Assembly (NCBI GenBank): GCA_947454235.1
Contig: CANGIY010000003.1
Span: 124,001-188,000 of the forward strand
DNA length: 64,000 bases
Origin: Chitinophagaceae bacterium
GTDB lineage: Bacteria; Bacteroidota; Bacteroidia; Chitinophagales; Chitinophagaceae
Direction of reading: 5' to 3'
Under the pieces are notes generated by a model. The model saw only the letters and a list, made by a program, of their open reading frames with translations. It searched no databases and was not told the DNA's origin. Position numbers and translations under genes: made by a program. Shown here one piece after another: positions 50,463-59,351 of the stretch. How positions within the stretch are numbered: the first letter of the stretch is position 1; the number at the start of each line of letters is the position of its first letter.

Positions 50463-50493
50463 TCCCCCGGAAACAATAAAAATCTCCGGGGGA
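50463..50493 (-). terminator. Terminator downstream of folD
   Basis: TCCCCCGGA-aacaataaaaatc-TCCGGGGGA. Confidence 0.75.
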
Positions 50494-50512
50494 CAAGGAA
50501 AGACTTTTATGA

Positions 50513-51403
50513 CTATTCTGCTGCTACCGACGCTTTTTGTCTTGCAGCCAACAATGTATTTTTCATTAAACCACAAATGGTCATAGGACCAACACCACCC
50601 GGAACCGGCGTGATATGGCTACACTTTGGTGCAACACCTTCGTAGTCAACATCACCCACAAGGCGGCTACCTGATTTTTTAGTAGCATCAGCAATGCGAT
50701 TGATACCTACGTCAATTACAACAGCACCGTCCTTCACCATATCGGCAGTTACAAACTTAGGCTTACCAATTGCAGCAACAATAATATCGGCCTGGCGTGT
50801 AATTTCAGCAAGGTTTTTAGTACGGCTGTGTGTCAATGTCACAGTTGCATTGCCCGGATTTGTGTTCCTGCTCAATAAGATTGTCATTGGTGTACCAACA
50901 ATGTTACTACGACCTATTACAACGCAATGCTTGCCTGCAACATCAAGTCCGTAATGTTCCAGCATCAGCATAATGCCATATGGTGTAGCTGGCAGGAATG
51001 TAGGCTGTCCCAACATCATTTTACCCTGAGAAATAGGATGGAAACCATCAACGTCTTTTGCAGGGTCAATGGCCAATATCACCGCATCGCCCGAAATATG
51101 TTCAGGCAAAGGCAATTGCACCAAAATACCGTCCACATCATCGTTTTCATTCAGTTTTTTAACCTCATCAATCAGTTGCGCCTCAGTGATATCGGTGTTG
51201 AAACGTAACAATGTCGATTCAAAACCCAATTCAGCACAACTTTTCACTTTATGACCAACGTAGGCTTCACTGGCAGGGTTGTTACCCACCAAAATAGCAG
51301 CCAGATGTGGCTTTTTACCACCTGCCGCCTGCCAGTTAATTACATCTTGCTTTATCTGCTCTTTGATGTGAGCCGAAACAAAAGAACCGTCTAGTATCTG
51401 CAT
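50513..51403 (-). CDS. folD: Bifunctional methylene-THF dehydrogenase / methenyl-THF cyclohydrolase
   Basis: ILVGNNPASEAYVGHKVKSC, GILVQLPLPEH, KDVDGFHPISQGKM, VIGRSNIVGTP, TPVPGGVGPMTICGL. Confidence 0.96.
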   Translation of the reverse strand: MQILDGSFVSAHIKEQIKQDVINWQAAGGKKPHLAAILVGNNPASEAYVGHKVKSCAELGFESTLLRFNTDITEAQLIDEVKKLNENDDVDGILVQLPLPEHISGDAVILAIDPAKDVDGFHPISQGKMMLGQPTFLPATPYGIMLMLEHYGLDVAGKHCVVIGRSNIVGTPMTILLSRNTNPGNATVTLTHSRTKNLAEITRQADIIVAAIGKPKFVTADMVKDGAVVIDVGINRIADATKKSGSRLVGDVDYEGVAPKCSHITPVPGGVGPMTICGLMKNTLLAARQKASVAAE

Positions 51404-51561
51404 TTTATTATTGATATTTTAAGCTTCTAAAGGTAAGAGAAAATTTGAACCCATGAAGATGATTTGAAACATGAAAGCAAAAAAAATACTGTTGATATCC
51501 AGCCCCATCTTTCACAAATCCGCAACGAATCAATTGATGCCGTTACATTATATTTGTCCCC

Positions 51562-53586
51562 GTGAGCTTTTTATATCCTTTATTTTTAATCTCCGGAGTG
51601 GCATTGGTCATTCCTGTGTTGATACATTTATTCAACCTCAGGAAGTACAAGACTGTCATGTTCCCGCATACTCGTTTTCTAAAGGATATACAACTTACCA
51701 GCCGCAAGCAATCGCAGTTACAGCATAAATGGCTGCTTTTAATACGCCTGCTTTTTCTCGCGTCCTTGATTCTGGCATTTGCACAACCTTTTTTTAAAAG
51801 CAATGAAGAACAAAAGGGCAACAGACTGCAACTGATATATCTGGATAATTCGCGCAGCATGAGTGCCAAAAAAGGCATGCGCACCATGTTAGACCTTGCG
51901 AAAGAGAGTGCCATCAGGCAGGTGAAATATGCCGCACCTGGTTCTAAGTTCATGTTGATCACCAACGACCGCCCTCAAAGTTTCCACCCTGAAACAGCCG
52001 AGAAAATAATTGGAGAGATAAACAGTGTAGACTTTTCAGCGGCATGGAAAAGCATTGATAAAATAACACTTACAGCACAAAGTCTGTCGCAAAACGAAGG
52101 CATGAACGGCTGCGATGTATTTTATTTCTCCGACTTCCAGCAAAACACGCTTACCTACCCCGATGCGGCACACGGAAAAAACATCAATTTCTACTGCCTG
52201 CCACTGCGCGCCGATGATTTGCATGATGTAGCCATCGATACTGCGTTTCTTACAATACCTACTTTACAAGTGGGCAGAAACAACTACCTGGTCGTTAAAA
52301 CAAAGCTTTATGGTAACGAGCCCAAGGAACCTATTGTTGCCCAGCTAACGGTCAACAATCAGGTAAAAAGCGTTGCCACCATTAAATGGAACGATAAAAA
52401 AGAAAGCATTGACACGCTGCCATTCCAAATCACAGATGCAAGCTGGCAGCGCATACAAGTAACTGTGAACGACGATGTAGTGCGCTTTGACGATACCTTC
52501 CGCATTAGCGGGCGTAGTGCGTCAAACCTTTCTGTACTGGTGCTGAATGAGGGGCTTGCGAATCCCTTCGTACAGGCAGCCTTCAGGGCTTATGGCGATT
52601 TCAGGCTCAATCAGGCCGACATCAATACCCCGGCTACCGACTGGAGAAACTACAACCTGATAGTATTAAATGGCATTACCCATATCGACGAAACGCTAGG
52701 TCGTTCAATCGGCACAGCACTTCAGTCAGGACAAAGCATTTGTATTTTCCCCGGCAAAACCGAAAACACCGAAGGGCTGAATGGGGGCATGAAGTACATT
52801 GGTGATATCAAATTCAACAAACTTGATACCACTGCCCAAAATGTAGCTTCATTGCAACAGGGTTGTAACCTCGTAAAAGACATCTTTGAAAAGATTCCAG
52901 ACAATGTGCAACTCCCACGCTGCAACTGGCACTATTCCATCAGTTCGGGCTTAAACGCCAACAGCCAGTCGGTGATGAGTTTTAGAAATGGAGATGCTAT
53001 GCTGGCTTCATTCACACCTGACCGAGGTACGCTTTACATTTCATCGACGGGTGTCGATTTGCTTTCGGGCAACTTTGCAGGCAGTTACTTTTTTGCTCCG
53101 TTCCTATACCAAATGGCGGTACAAAGCGGCACCAACAACGTATTTTCAATTACAGCCGGCAGCAAGCAAAGTGTGTACTTACCACTGTTGAATGCGACAG
53201 AAAAAAACACTATGCACCTCTATGCCAATAACACCGACATTATACCAAGCCAACGCCCCGAAGGTGCCGGACTGGTGCTGGAGATTGGCACAGCATTGCA
53301 CCAACCCGGCTTTTACAAACTGGCAGCCCCACAATCTGACACCACGCTCATTGGTCTTAATGAAGATAAAACAGAGTCAGACCTTATGCTACCCGACCTG
53401 AAAACAGTTAAAAACACATGGAAAGGCAACAATATCAAGTGGCCCGACATGGAGCACAATGGCAGCTACAAAGATGCCGGCGCTCTTCAATTTCCCATCT
53501 GGAAACTGTGTATTGCCCTCGCAGTTCTTATGTTACTACTGGAAACACTCCTCCTTTCCCGCAAGCGTGTCGGTGGAATGGCGTAG
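51562..53586 (+). CDS. BatA-domain (aerotolerance regulator N-terminal) membrane protein
   Basis: MSFLYPLFLISGVALVIPVLIHLFNLRKYKTVMFPHTRFLKDI...LLLIRLLFLASLILAFAQPFF; GTG start; C-terminal TM. Confidence 0.88.
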   Translation: MSFLYPLFLISGVALVIPVLIHLFNLRKYKTVMFPHTRFLKDIQLTSRKQSQLQHKWLLLIRLLFLASLILAFAQPFFKSNEEQKGNRLQLIYLDNSRSMSAKKGMRTMLDLAKESAIRQVKYAAPGSKFMLITNDRPQSFHPETAEKIIGEINSVDFSAAWKSIDKITLTAQSLSQNEGMNGCDVFYFSDFQQNTLTYPDAAHGKNINFYCLPLRADDLHDVAIDTAFLTIPTLQVGRNNYLVVKTKLYGNEPKEPIVAQLTVNNQVKSVATIKWNDKKESIDTLPFQITDASWQRIQVTVNDDVVRFDDTFRISGRSASNLSVLVLNEGLANPFVQAAFRAYGDFRLNQADINTPATDWRNYNLIVLNGITHIDETLGRSIGTALQSGQSICIFPGKTENTEGLNGGMKYIGDIKFNKLDTTAQNVASLQQGCNLVKDIFEKIPDNVQLPRCNWHYSISSGLNANSQSVMSFRNGDAMLASFTPDRGTLYISSTGVDLLSGNFAGSYFFAPFLYQMAVQSGTNNVFSITAGSKQSVYLPLLNATEKNTMHLYANNTDIIPSQRPEGAGLVLEIGTALHQPGFYKLAAPQSDTTLIGLNEDKTESDLMLPDLKTVKNTWKGNNIKWPDMEHNGSYKDAGALQFPIWKLCIALAVLMLLLETLLLSRKRVGGMA

Positions 53587-53599
53587 GTGTTTTTTCGGG

Positions 53600-53976
53600 C
53601 AAGACAGAGTCTTGCATCCGCCCTTCCGTAGAAGATTCTACGGAAAACAAATTAATATTATAGTTAAGCGTAGAGTCTTATATGCTTGCGCGGACGCAAG
53701 TATCCAACCTGCGGGGCACTATTTTACTCGCAAGACAAATCTTGCAACCAACCTTCGGTAGAAGACTCTACGGAAAACAATTTAAAATTATAGTTAAGCG
53801 TAGAATCTTCTACGCTTGCGCGGACGCAGGTATCCAACCTTCGGGGCACTATTTTACTCGCAAGACAAATCTTGCAACCAACCTTCGGTAGAAGACTCTA
53901 CGGAAAACAATTTAAAAATATAGTTAAGCGTAGAATCTTCTACGCTTGAATGGGCGCAGGTATCTGACCTGCGGGG
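53600..53976. repeat. Tandem array, ~130-bp unit, ~2.9 copies, containing nested hairpins
   Basis: Units start at CAAGAC at 53600, 53731, 53861; contain CAAGAC..GTCTTG, CCGTAGAA/TTCTACGG and AAGCGTAGAA-TC-TTCTACGCTT; units 2 and 3 almost identical. Confidence 0.95.
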
Positions 53977-53981
53977 AAACC

Positions 53982-54494
53982 CTAATGCGCGCAATCCATT
54001 AAAAGTAGCTGGAAGGCTTCACGAAGCTTTTTGAGTTCTTCCTGAAGTTTTGAATCATTGTAGGTTAATGGCACAGTAAATGATTTTGAAAAATCGGCTT
54101 TATGCTCCCAGCCACCCGTATTCACAAAAGAAAGCGTTGTTACCGTTTTATTGGCTCCTGCTAAAACAATCATACCCTTATCGTCAAGCAGTTTGGTATC
54201 TTCTAAATTGATTTTGTACAGGGTATTCAACACCTTGGGAGTGCAGGGTTCCTTTGTGTCCTTGGCACATTCAATGTATTGTTTCACCTCAAAATACAAT
54301 GCACAATCTTGAGTGTAAACAGTTACATCGGTAGCACTAACCGATTGAGTACTGCTTTTATTCCAAAATTTTTTACATGTACTTTGTACATAAGGGATCA
54401 ACTGATCTCTGCCTTCAAAATACTGTGATATTTGCGCTTGAGCACCTTCTGACAAAAACACCACCAAAAAAACCAGTGACAATAATCTTTTCAT
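53982..54494 (-). CDS. Exported hypothetical protein
   Basis: 170 aa with signal peptide MKRLLSLVFLVVFLSEGAQAQ. Confidence 0.65.
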   Translation of the reverse strand: MKRLLSLVFLVVFLSEGAQAQISQYFEGRDQLIPYVQSTCKKFWNKSSTQSVSATDVTVYTQDCALYFEVKQYIECAKDTKEPCTPKVLNTLYKINLEDTKLLDDKGMIVLAGANKTVTTLSFVNTGGWEHKADFSKSFTVPLTYNDSKLQEELKKLREAFQLLLMDCAH

Positions 54495-54600
54495 ACTACT
54501 ATTTTTTACAAAATTAGTCAGGCTAACGTTTTTAAATCATGACTCTGGTTTCCACAGGGAACGACCAAAATCAGTCATCTAATCCACTTCCTTTCTTATA

Positions 54601-55524
54601 TTAAGGAAGCATTATTTCGTACTTCTTACCCGGTTTAACCGTTAGCTTATGTGCCCTGAGCCAAGGGTTATAGATTTTCAGGTATTTGTAAGACGTTTTG
54701 TTGTCTTTCGCCCATTGCGCCAAATCAGGTATAGTTTTATCAACTGTAACTGTCTTTCCTTTCAATGGTTGGTACAAGTCGGCATCAGAGATAATGTTTC
54801 CAAACTTTTTAGGGTTACTGAGCAAATGTTTGAGTGCCAATATCCGGTAAACATATCTGTTGGTCTCGTCAGGGAAAATCATCTCGAAATAATTCTTCGT
54901 CTGTTGGAATTCACACTGGCTTGAAAAACCACCCTGCCCACAGTTATATGATGCGGCAGCAGCTGTCCAGCTACCGAATTTCTCGTAGGCTTCTTTAAAG
55001 TATTTACAAGCTGCATCAGTAGCTTTAACTGCATTAAAACGCTCATCAACTTCCTCACTGATCTCTAAACCATAATGAGGCCCCGTATCTTTCATAAACT
55101 GCCAGAAGCTTGCCGCACCCACACCCGAAAGTGCGTTTTGTTGCAACGAACTCTCCGCAACACATACATACTTAAAATCGTCGGGTACTCCGTTTGCTTT
55201 CAAACGCTCTTCTATAATGGGCATATACCTGCCCGATAACTTGAGTATAGAAAGTTGAGCACCATGTAAGTAGGAATTAGAAAGTAGTTCTCTGTCCAGT
55301 TTTTCCTTGACATCCCATTTTTCTAAAGGCACTTCTTCGCCTGCAAAAGTCATGGAGTGAGGTATTTCAGGGGTGTACCACTTGTATTGTGGTCTTCCTT
55401 CTGAATTTACGTCAACTGAATTGGTGGGTTGTTCTATTTTGTTGAGGGCGATTACAGTTACCGTAACTACACCGGCTACAAAACCGCCAATAAAAAGTGA
55501 AAAAATTTTGGTTCTGGGTGTCAT
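54601..55524 (-). CDS. Lytic transglycosylase (MltD-like SLT domain)
   Basis: VCVAESSLQQNALSGVGAASFWQFMKDTGPHYGLEI, AAAASYNCGQGGF. Confidence 0.9.
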   Translation of the reverse strand: MTPRTKIFSLFIGGFVAGVVTVTVIALNKIEQPTNSVDVNSEGRPQYKWYTPEIPHSMTFAGEEVPLEKWDVKEKLDRELLSNSYLHGAQLSILKLSGRYMPIIEERLKANGVPDDFKYVCVAESSLQQNALSGVGAASFWQFMKDTGPHYGLEISEEVDERFNAVKATDAACKYFKEAYEKFGSWTAAAASYNCGQGGFSSQCEFQQTKNYFEMIFPDETNRYVYRILALKHLLSNPKKFGNIISDADLYQPLKGKTVTVDKTIPDLAQWAKDNKTSYKYLKIYNPWLRAHKLTVKPGKKYEIMLP

Positions 55525-55674
55525 GAAAATGGATTAGTGTTTAAAGTTACACAATCGCTGAAAATGGAGTGCCGTAGGTATAAAAAAAAGTTTTTACAAC
55601 AAATCCATAGACATGAATCCGTTGTAAAAACACCGAAAATATAAAAACTGTAAAGTTGAACCTACGTTAAAAAA

Positions 55675-56061
55675 TTAATTCTGAGAATGCAAACCTATGC
55701 TGTTCCCCTCAGTGTCGGTGAAAAATGCCATAAAGCCATTATCGCCACCAATTTTAGTTTTAGGCATATCAATACGCCCCCCTGCTGCTTCTACACGGCT
55801 CAGTGCATCGGCCAGATCAGGGTTACCATTAAAATATACTTTTACTCCGGCAGAAGACGGCTGGTGCATAGGTCCTTGAGCCAACGCGCCTGATACTTTA
55901 CCATTTCCGGGAACAGAGGGAAAAAACACCATTGCCATTCCCATCATATCCATTGGCCCTGCCATCTGGATATTGAAAACTGTCTCATAAAATTTCTTTG
56001 CACGATTGATATCTGCAACCGAAACTTCAAACCAATTGATGATATTTACGTTACCGTCCAT
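55675..56061 (-). CDS. VOC family (glyoxalase-like) protein
   Basis: NIINWFEVSVADINRAKKFYETVF, FFTDTEGNSIGLHS. Confidence 0.9.
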   Translation of the reverse strand: MDGNVNIINWFEVSVADINRAKKFYETVFNIQMAGPMDMMGMAMVFFPSVPGNGKVSGALAQGPMHQPSSAGVKVYFNGNPDLADALSRVEAAGGRIDMPKTKIGGDNGFMAFFTDTEGNSIGLHSQN

Positions 56062-56259
56062 AGTTATTAGATTTATAAGGGCCTGTTAGTTCTCTCCTCC
56101 TTAAAGGACCTTAATTCCGACTTTTTATTGAATGAACAAATGTAAAACACACTCAAAACATGTCCCTAGTGCGAATAAGTCAATTTTAGGGTGTATTTAC
56201 GCCATCGGGAAAAGTTCTTGTAGTTTTTAGTTAATATTGTTCGACAAACAAAGAGTTTC

Positions 56260-57264
56260 ATGACTGCAATTCTGAACACAGCGAAAAAACGCGTTGGCAT
56301 TCTTGTGCCTGAGGGCGATTTCATTTTTTCGAGTGTAGTCGGTACCTACAAGGTATTTTTACATGCTAACAATTATCTGGTGCAACACCTTAATCAAGAT
56401 CCTTGTTTCGAAGTGGAACTGGTTGGCAAAGGTGGTGCAAAAAGCATGTATGATGGTATTTTTACTGTTCGCCCCACTCAACTACTCCATGAAGCAGGGA
56501 AATTCGACTTAATTGTCATTCCTGCTATTCAGCCCTCATCAATAGAAGAGAACAAAGACTTTATACCTTTTCTTCAGGAACAATATAAAAATGGAAGTGA
56601 AATAGCCAGTATCTGTATTGGCGCTTTTGTGCTCGCATCAACGGGACTACTTGAAGGTAAACAATGCTCTACACACTGGATAGCAGCAGATTTATTCAAA
56701 AAAATGTTCCCCAACATTAAGATGCGGGATGAAAAAGTAATTACCGACGAAGCGGGTATTTATACCAGCGGAGGCGCTTATTCATTCCTGAATTTATTGA
56801 TTTACCTAGTAGAAAAATATACCAGCCGGGAAGTAGCCCTTTACCTGGCAAAACTGATGGAAGTAGATATTGATCGAAAAAATCAGTCAGCATTTCACAT
56901 ATTTATGGGGCAGAAATCGCATGAAGATGAACCCATCATACAGGCACAAACCTATATAGAGAAGAATTTTTTTGAAAAAATATCGGTCGACCAATTGGCA
57001 CAAATGTTTGCGCTAAGTCGGCGCAACTTTGAGCGAAGATTTAAAAAAGCCACTTCAAACACGCCAAACGAATACCTGCAAAGGGTAAAAATTGAAGCCG
57101 CAAAAAAACACCTGGAAACCGGTAAAGAAAACGTGAACGAAATCATGTACTCGGTTGGGTATAACGATCAAAAGGCATTCAGGTCGGTGTTTAAAAAGTA
57201 CACAGGGATATCTCCGCAACAGTACAGAAAGAAATATAACAAGTTCGTTGCACAATCACTCTAA
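56260..57264 (+). CDS. GlxA-type transcriptional regulator (DJ-1/PfpI + AraC HTH)
   Basis: VGILVPEGDFIFSSVVGTYKVF, IASICIGAFVLASTGLLEGKQCSTHW, C-term ALSRRNFERRFKKATSNTPNEYLQRVKIEAAKKHLE. Confidence 0.93.
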   Translation: MTAILNTAKKRVGILVPEGDFIFSSVVGTYKVFLHANNYLVQHLNQDPCFEVELVGKGGAKSMYDGIFTVRPTQLLHEAGKFDLIVIPAIQPSSIEENKDFIPFLQEQYKNGSEIASICIGAFVLASTGLLEGKQCSTHWIAADLFKKMFPNIKMRDEKVITDEAGIYTSGGAYSFLNLLIYLVEKYTSREVALYLAKLMEVDIDRKNQSAFHIFMGQKSHEDEPIIQAQTYIEKNFFEKISVDQLAQMFALSRRNFERRFKKATSNTPNEYLQRVKIEAAKKHLETGKENVNEIMYSVGYNDQKAFRSVFKKYTGISPQQYRKKYNKFVAQSL

Positions 57265-57327
57265 TTGGTAGCGATGTTTTAATATTTTGGCACAGTTTTA
57301 GTGATACGTCACCAAACATTGTACAAT

Positions 57328-57783
57328 ATGAAACATCTTACTACTCTACTCGTTATACTGTTCGCAGGCTTTTATTCTCATGGGCAAAACCAACAAGTGA
57401 AGCTCAATAAAATGAAGGGTGAAATTCTGGTGCTCGTTAATAAATACAGGGTATCGCAACACCTGAAGCCACTCAAAGACAACGCAATTATTGCTAAGGA
57501 AGCTGAAATACACAGTAAAAACATGGCAAATGGTTCAGTTGCATTCAGTCACGATGGCTTCGACAATCGTGTAGATCGGATAAGAAATAAAGTAAAAGAC
57601 GCCTACGAATTTGCTGAAAATGTTGCTTATGGTCCTAAGACTGCACAAAAAGTGGTAGACAACTGGCTAGCAAGCCCGGGACACAAAAAGAACATTGAAG
57701 GCGATTTTAACCTTTCGGGAATAGGCGTTGCTCAGAACAACTCTGGACGGATTTACTTCACCCAGATTTTCGCAAAAAAATAA
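57328..57783 (+). CDS. CAP/SCP domain exported protein
   Basis: Signal peptide MKHLTTLLVILFAGFYSHG; LVNKYRVSQHLKPLKDNAIIAKEAEIHSKNMANG, ENVAYGPKTAQKVVDNWLASPGHKKNIEGDF; ATG at 57328. Confidence 0.9.
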   Translation: MKHLTTLLVILFAGFYSHGQNQQVKLNKMKGEILVLVNKYRVSQHLKPLKDNAIIAKEAEIHSKNMANGSVAFSHDGFDNRVDRIRNKVKDAYEFAENVAYGPKTAQKVVDNWLASPGHKKNIEGDFNLSGIGVAQNNSGRIYFTQIFAKK

Positions 57784-57849
57784 TCAGTCAGTTTCAATTG
57801 CACTGCTAACTTTGTTGGACAACAATTGGTGCTTCACCAAATTTAAATT

Positions 57850-59271
57850 ATGCTTCATAAAACTAAAATTATTGCTACTGTAGGTCCTGCCTGCAACACA
57901 TACGAAAAACTATTAGCACTCGTAAACGCCGGTGTAAACGTTTTTAGATTGAATTTCTCTCATGGCACTCACGAACAACACCTTCAGGTCATTAACCACA
58001 TTAAACTCATCAACGAAAATTTCCCGTTGAATGTTGCGATATTGTGCGACTTGCAAGGTCCTAAATTGCGCGTAGGAGAAATTGCGAATGGCGAACTTCC
58101 ACTAACTGCCGGAGATATTTTGTATTTCTCGAACGAGAAAACGCAAGGCACCAAAGAAAACATCTACATTTCCTACCCTAACTTCCACAACGATGTAAAA
58201 GTGGGTGAGAAAATTTTGCTTGATGATGGTAAAATTGAGGTAAGGGTACAAGAAGTGCTTGCCAATAACAAAGTAAAGGTTGAAGTACTAACTGATGGAG
58301 TACTGCTTTCGAAAAAAGGCGTTAACCTTCCTGACACAAAAATTTCGCTGCCTTCACTTTCTGAAAAAGATCTCAACGACCTAGACTTTATTCTGGCTCA
58401 AGGTATCGACTGGGTTGCGCTTTCTTTCGTACGTTCGGTTGAAGATGTAACCAGCCTGAGAGCTATCATAAAAGAAAAGGGCGGTAAGTCTAAAATCATA
58501 TCAAAAATCGAGAAACCTGAAGCACTTCAACATTTGCGTGAAATCATACTTGCATCTGATGCTATTATGGTGGCTCGCGGCGATTTGGGTGTAGAATTGC
58601 CACTTGAGCAAGTGCCTATGATTCAAAAGACAATTGTATCAAAGTGCATTCATAGGGCTAAACCTGTAATCATTGCTACGCAAATGATGGAGAGTATGAT
58701 TGACCGTACCCGCCCTAACCGTAGTGAAATTACAGATGTTGCCAATGCCGTTTTGGAAGGTGCCGATGCAGTTATGCTGAGCGGAGAAACAGCAATGGGT
58801 CAAAACCCTGAATTGGTCATCAAAACCATGGTAAGCATTATAAATGAGGTAGAAAAAGAGAAGATGGTGTATAACCGCAATCTAACTCCTCAGCCGCACA
58901 GCCCATCGTTCCTTAGCGATGCATTGTGTTACAACGCCTGCCAGATTGCTCATGACATTAATGCCAATGCACTTATTGGTATGACTCAGTCGGGGTACAC
59001 TGGCTTTATGCTTTCAAGCTACCGCCCTCGTGCGCCTTTGTTCATCTTCACAAAAACAGAATGCCTGGTACATCAACTCAGTTTGAGCTGGGGTGTTCAG
59101 GCTTTTTACTATGATAGGGAAGAAAGTATAGATGGCGTTATCAACGATCAAATAAGATTCCTGAAAGAAAAAAATTTATTGCAATCAGGCGATGTTGTGG
59201 TAAACACAGGCAGCCTTCCGGTAAGTGAACATCTACCAACAAACATGCTCAAAATCACTAAGGTTTCTTAG
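57850..59271 (+). CDS. pyk: Pyruvate kinase
   Basis: TKIIATVGPACNTYEKL..GVNVFRLNFSHG, ISKIEKPEAL, VARGDLGVELPLEQVP, ATQMMESMI, DAVMLSGETAMG. Confidence 0.97.
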   Translation: MLHKTKIIATVGPACNTYEKLLALVNAGVNVFRLNFSHGTHEQHLQVINHIKLINENFPLNVAILCDLQGPKLRVGEIANGELPLTAGDILYFSNEKTQGTKENIYISYPNFHNDVKVGEKILLDDGKIEVRVQEVLANNKVKVEVLTDGVLLSKKGVNLPDTKISLPSLSEKDLNDLDFILAQGIDWVALSFVRSVEDVTSLRAIIKEKGGKSKIISKIEKPEALQHLREIILASDAIMVARGDLGVELPLEQVPMIQKTIVSKCIHRAKPVIIATQMMESMIDRTRPNRSEITDVANAVLEGADAVMLSGETAMGQNPELVIKTMVSIINEVEKEKMVYNRNLTPQPHSPSFLSDALCYNACQIAHDINANALIGMTQSGYTGFMLSSYRPRAPLFIFTKTECLVHQLSLSWGVQAFYYDREESIDGVINDQIRFLKEKNLLQSGDVVVNTGSLPVSEHLPTNMLKITKVS

Positions 59272-59298
59272 TCTTTTTTTTTCGATTTACCATATAAC

Positions 59299-59334
59299 TG
59301 AAACGCCCCGCTGATTGCTCAACGGGGCGTTTCG
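59299..59334. terminator. Terminator between convergent pyk and T9SS gene
   Basis: TGAAACGCCCCG-ctgattgctcaa-CGGGGCGTTTCG. Confidence 0.85.
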
Positions 59335-59351
59335 GTTATGCAAAACAGTTG

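Noticed and set aside
53459-53891. ORFs 53459..53761 and 53682..53891 with near-identical C-termini
   Set aside because: They are translations of the 130-bp tandem repeat, not genes
53600-53976. Possible CRISPR array
   Set aside because: Unit is ~130 bp with no short repeat/unique spacer pattern, and no cas genes in the window
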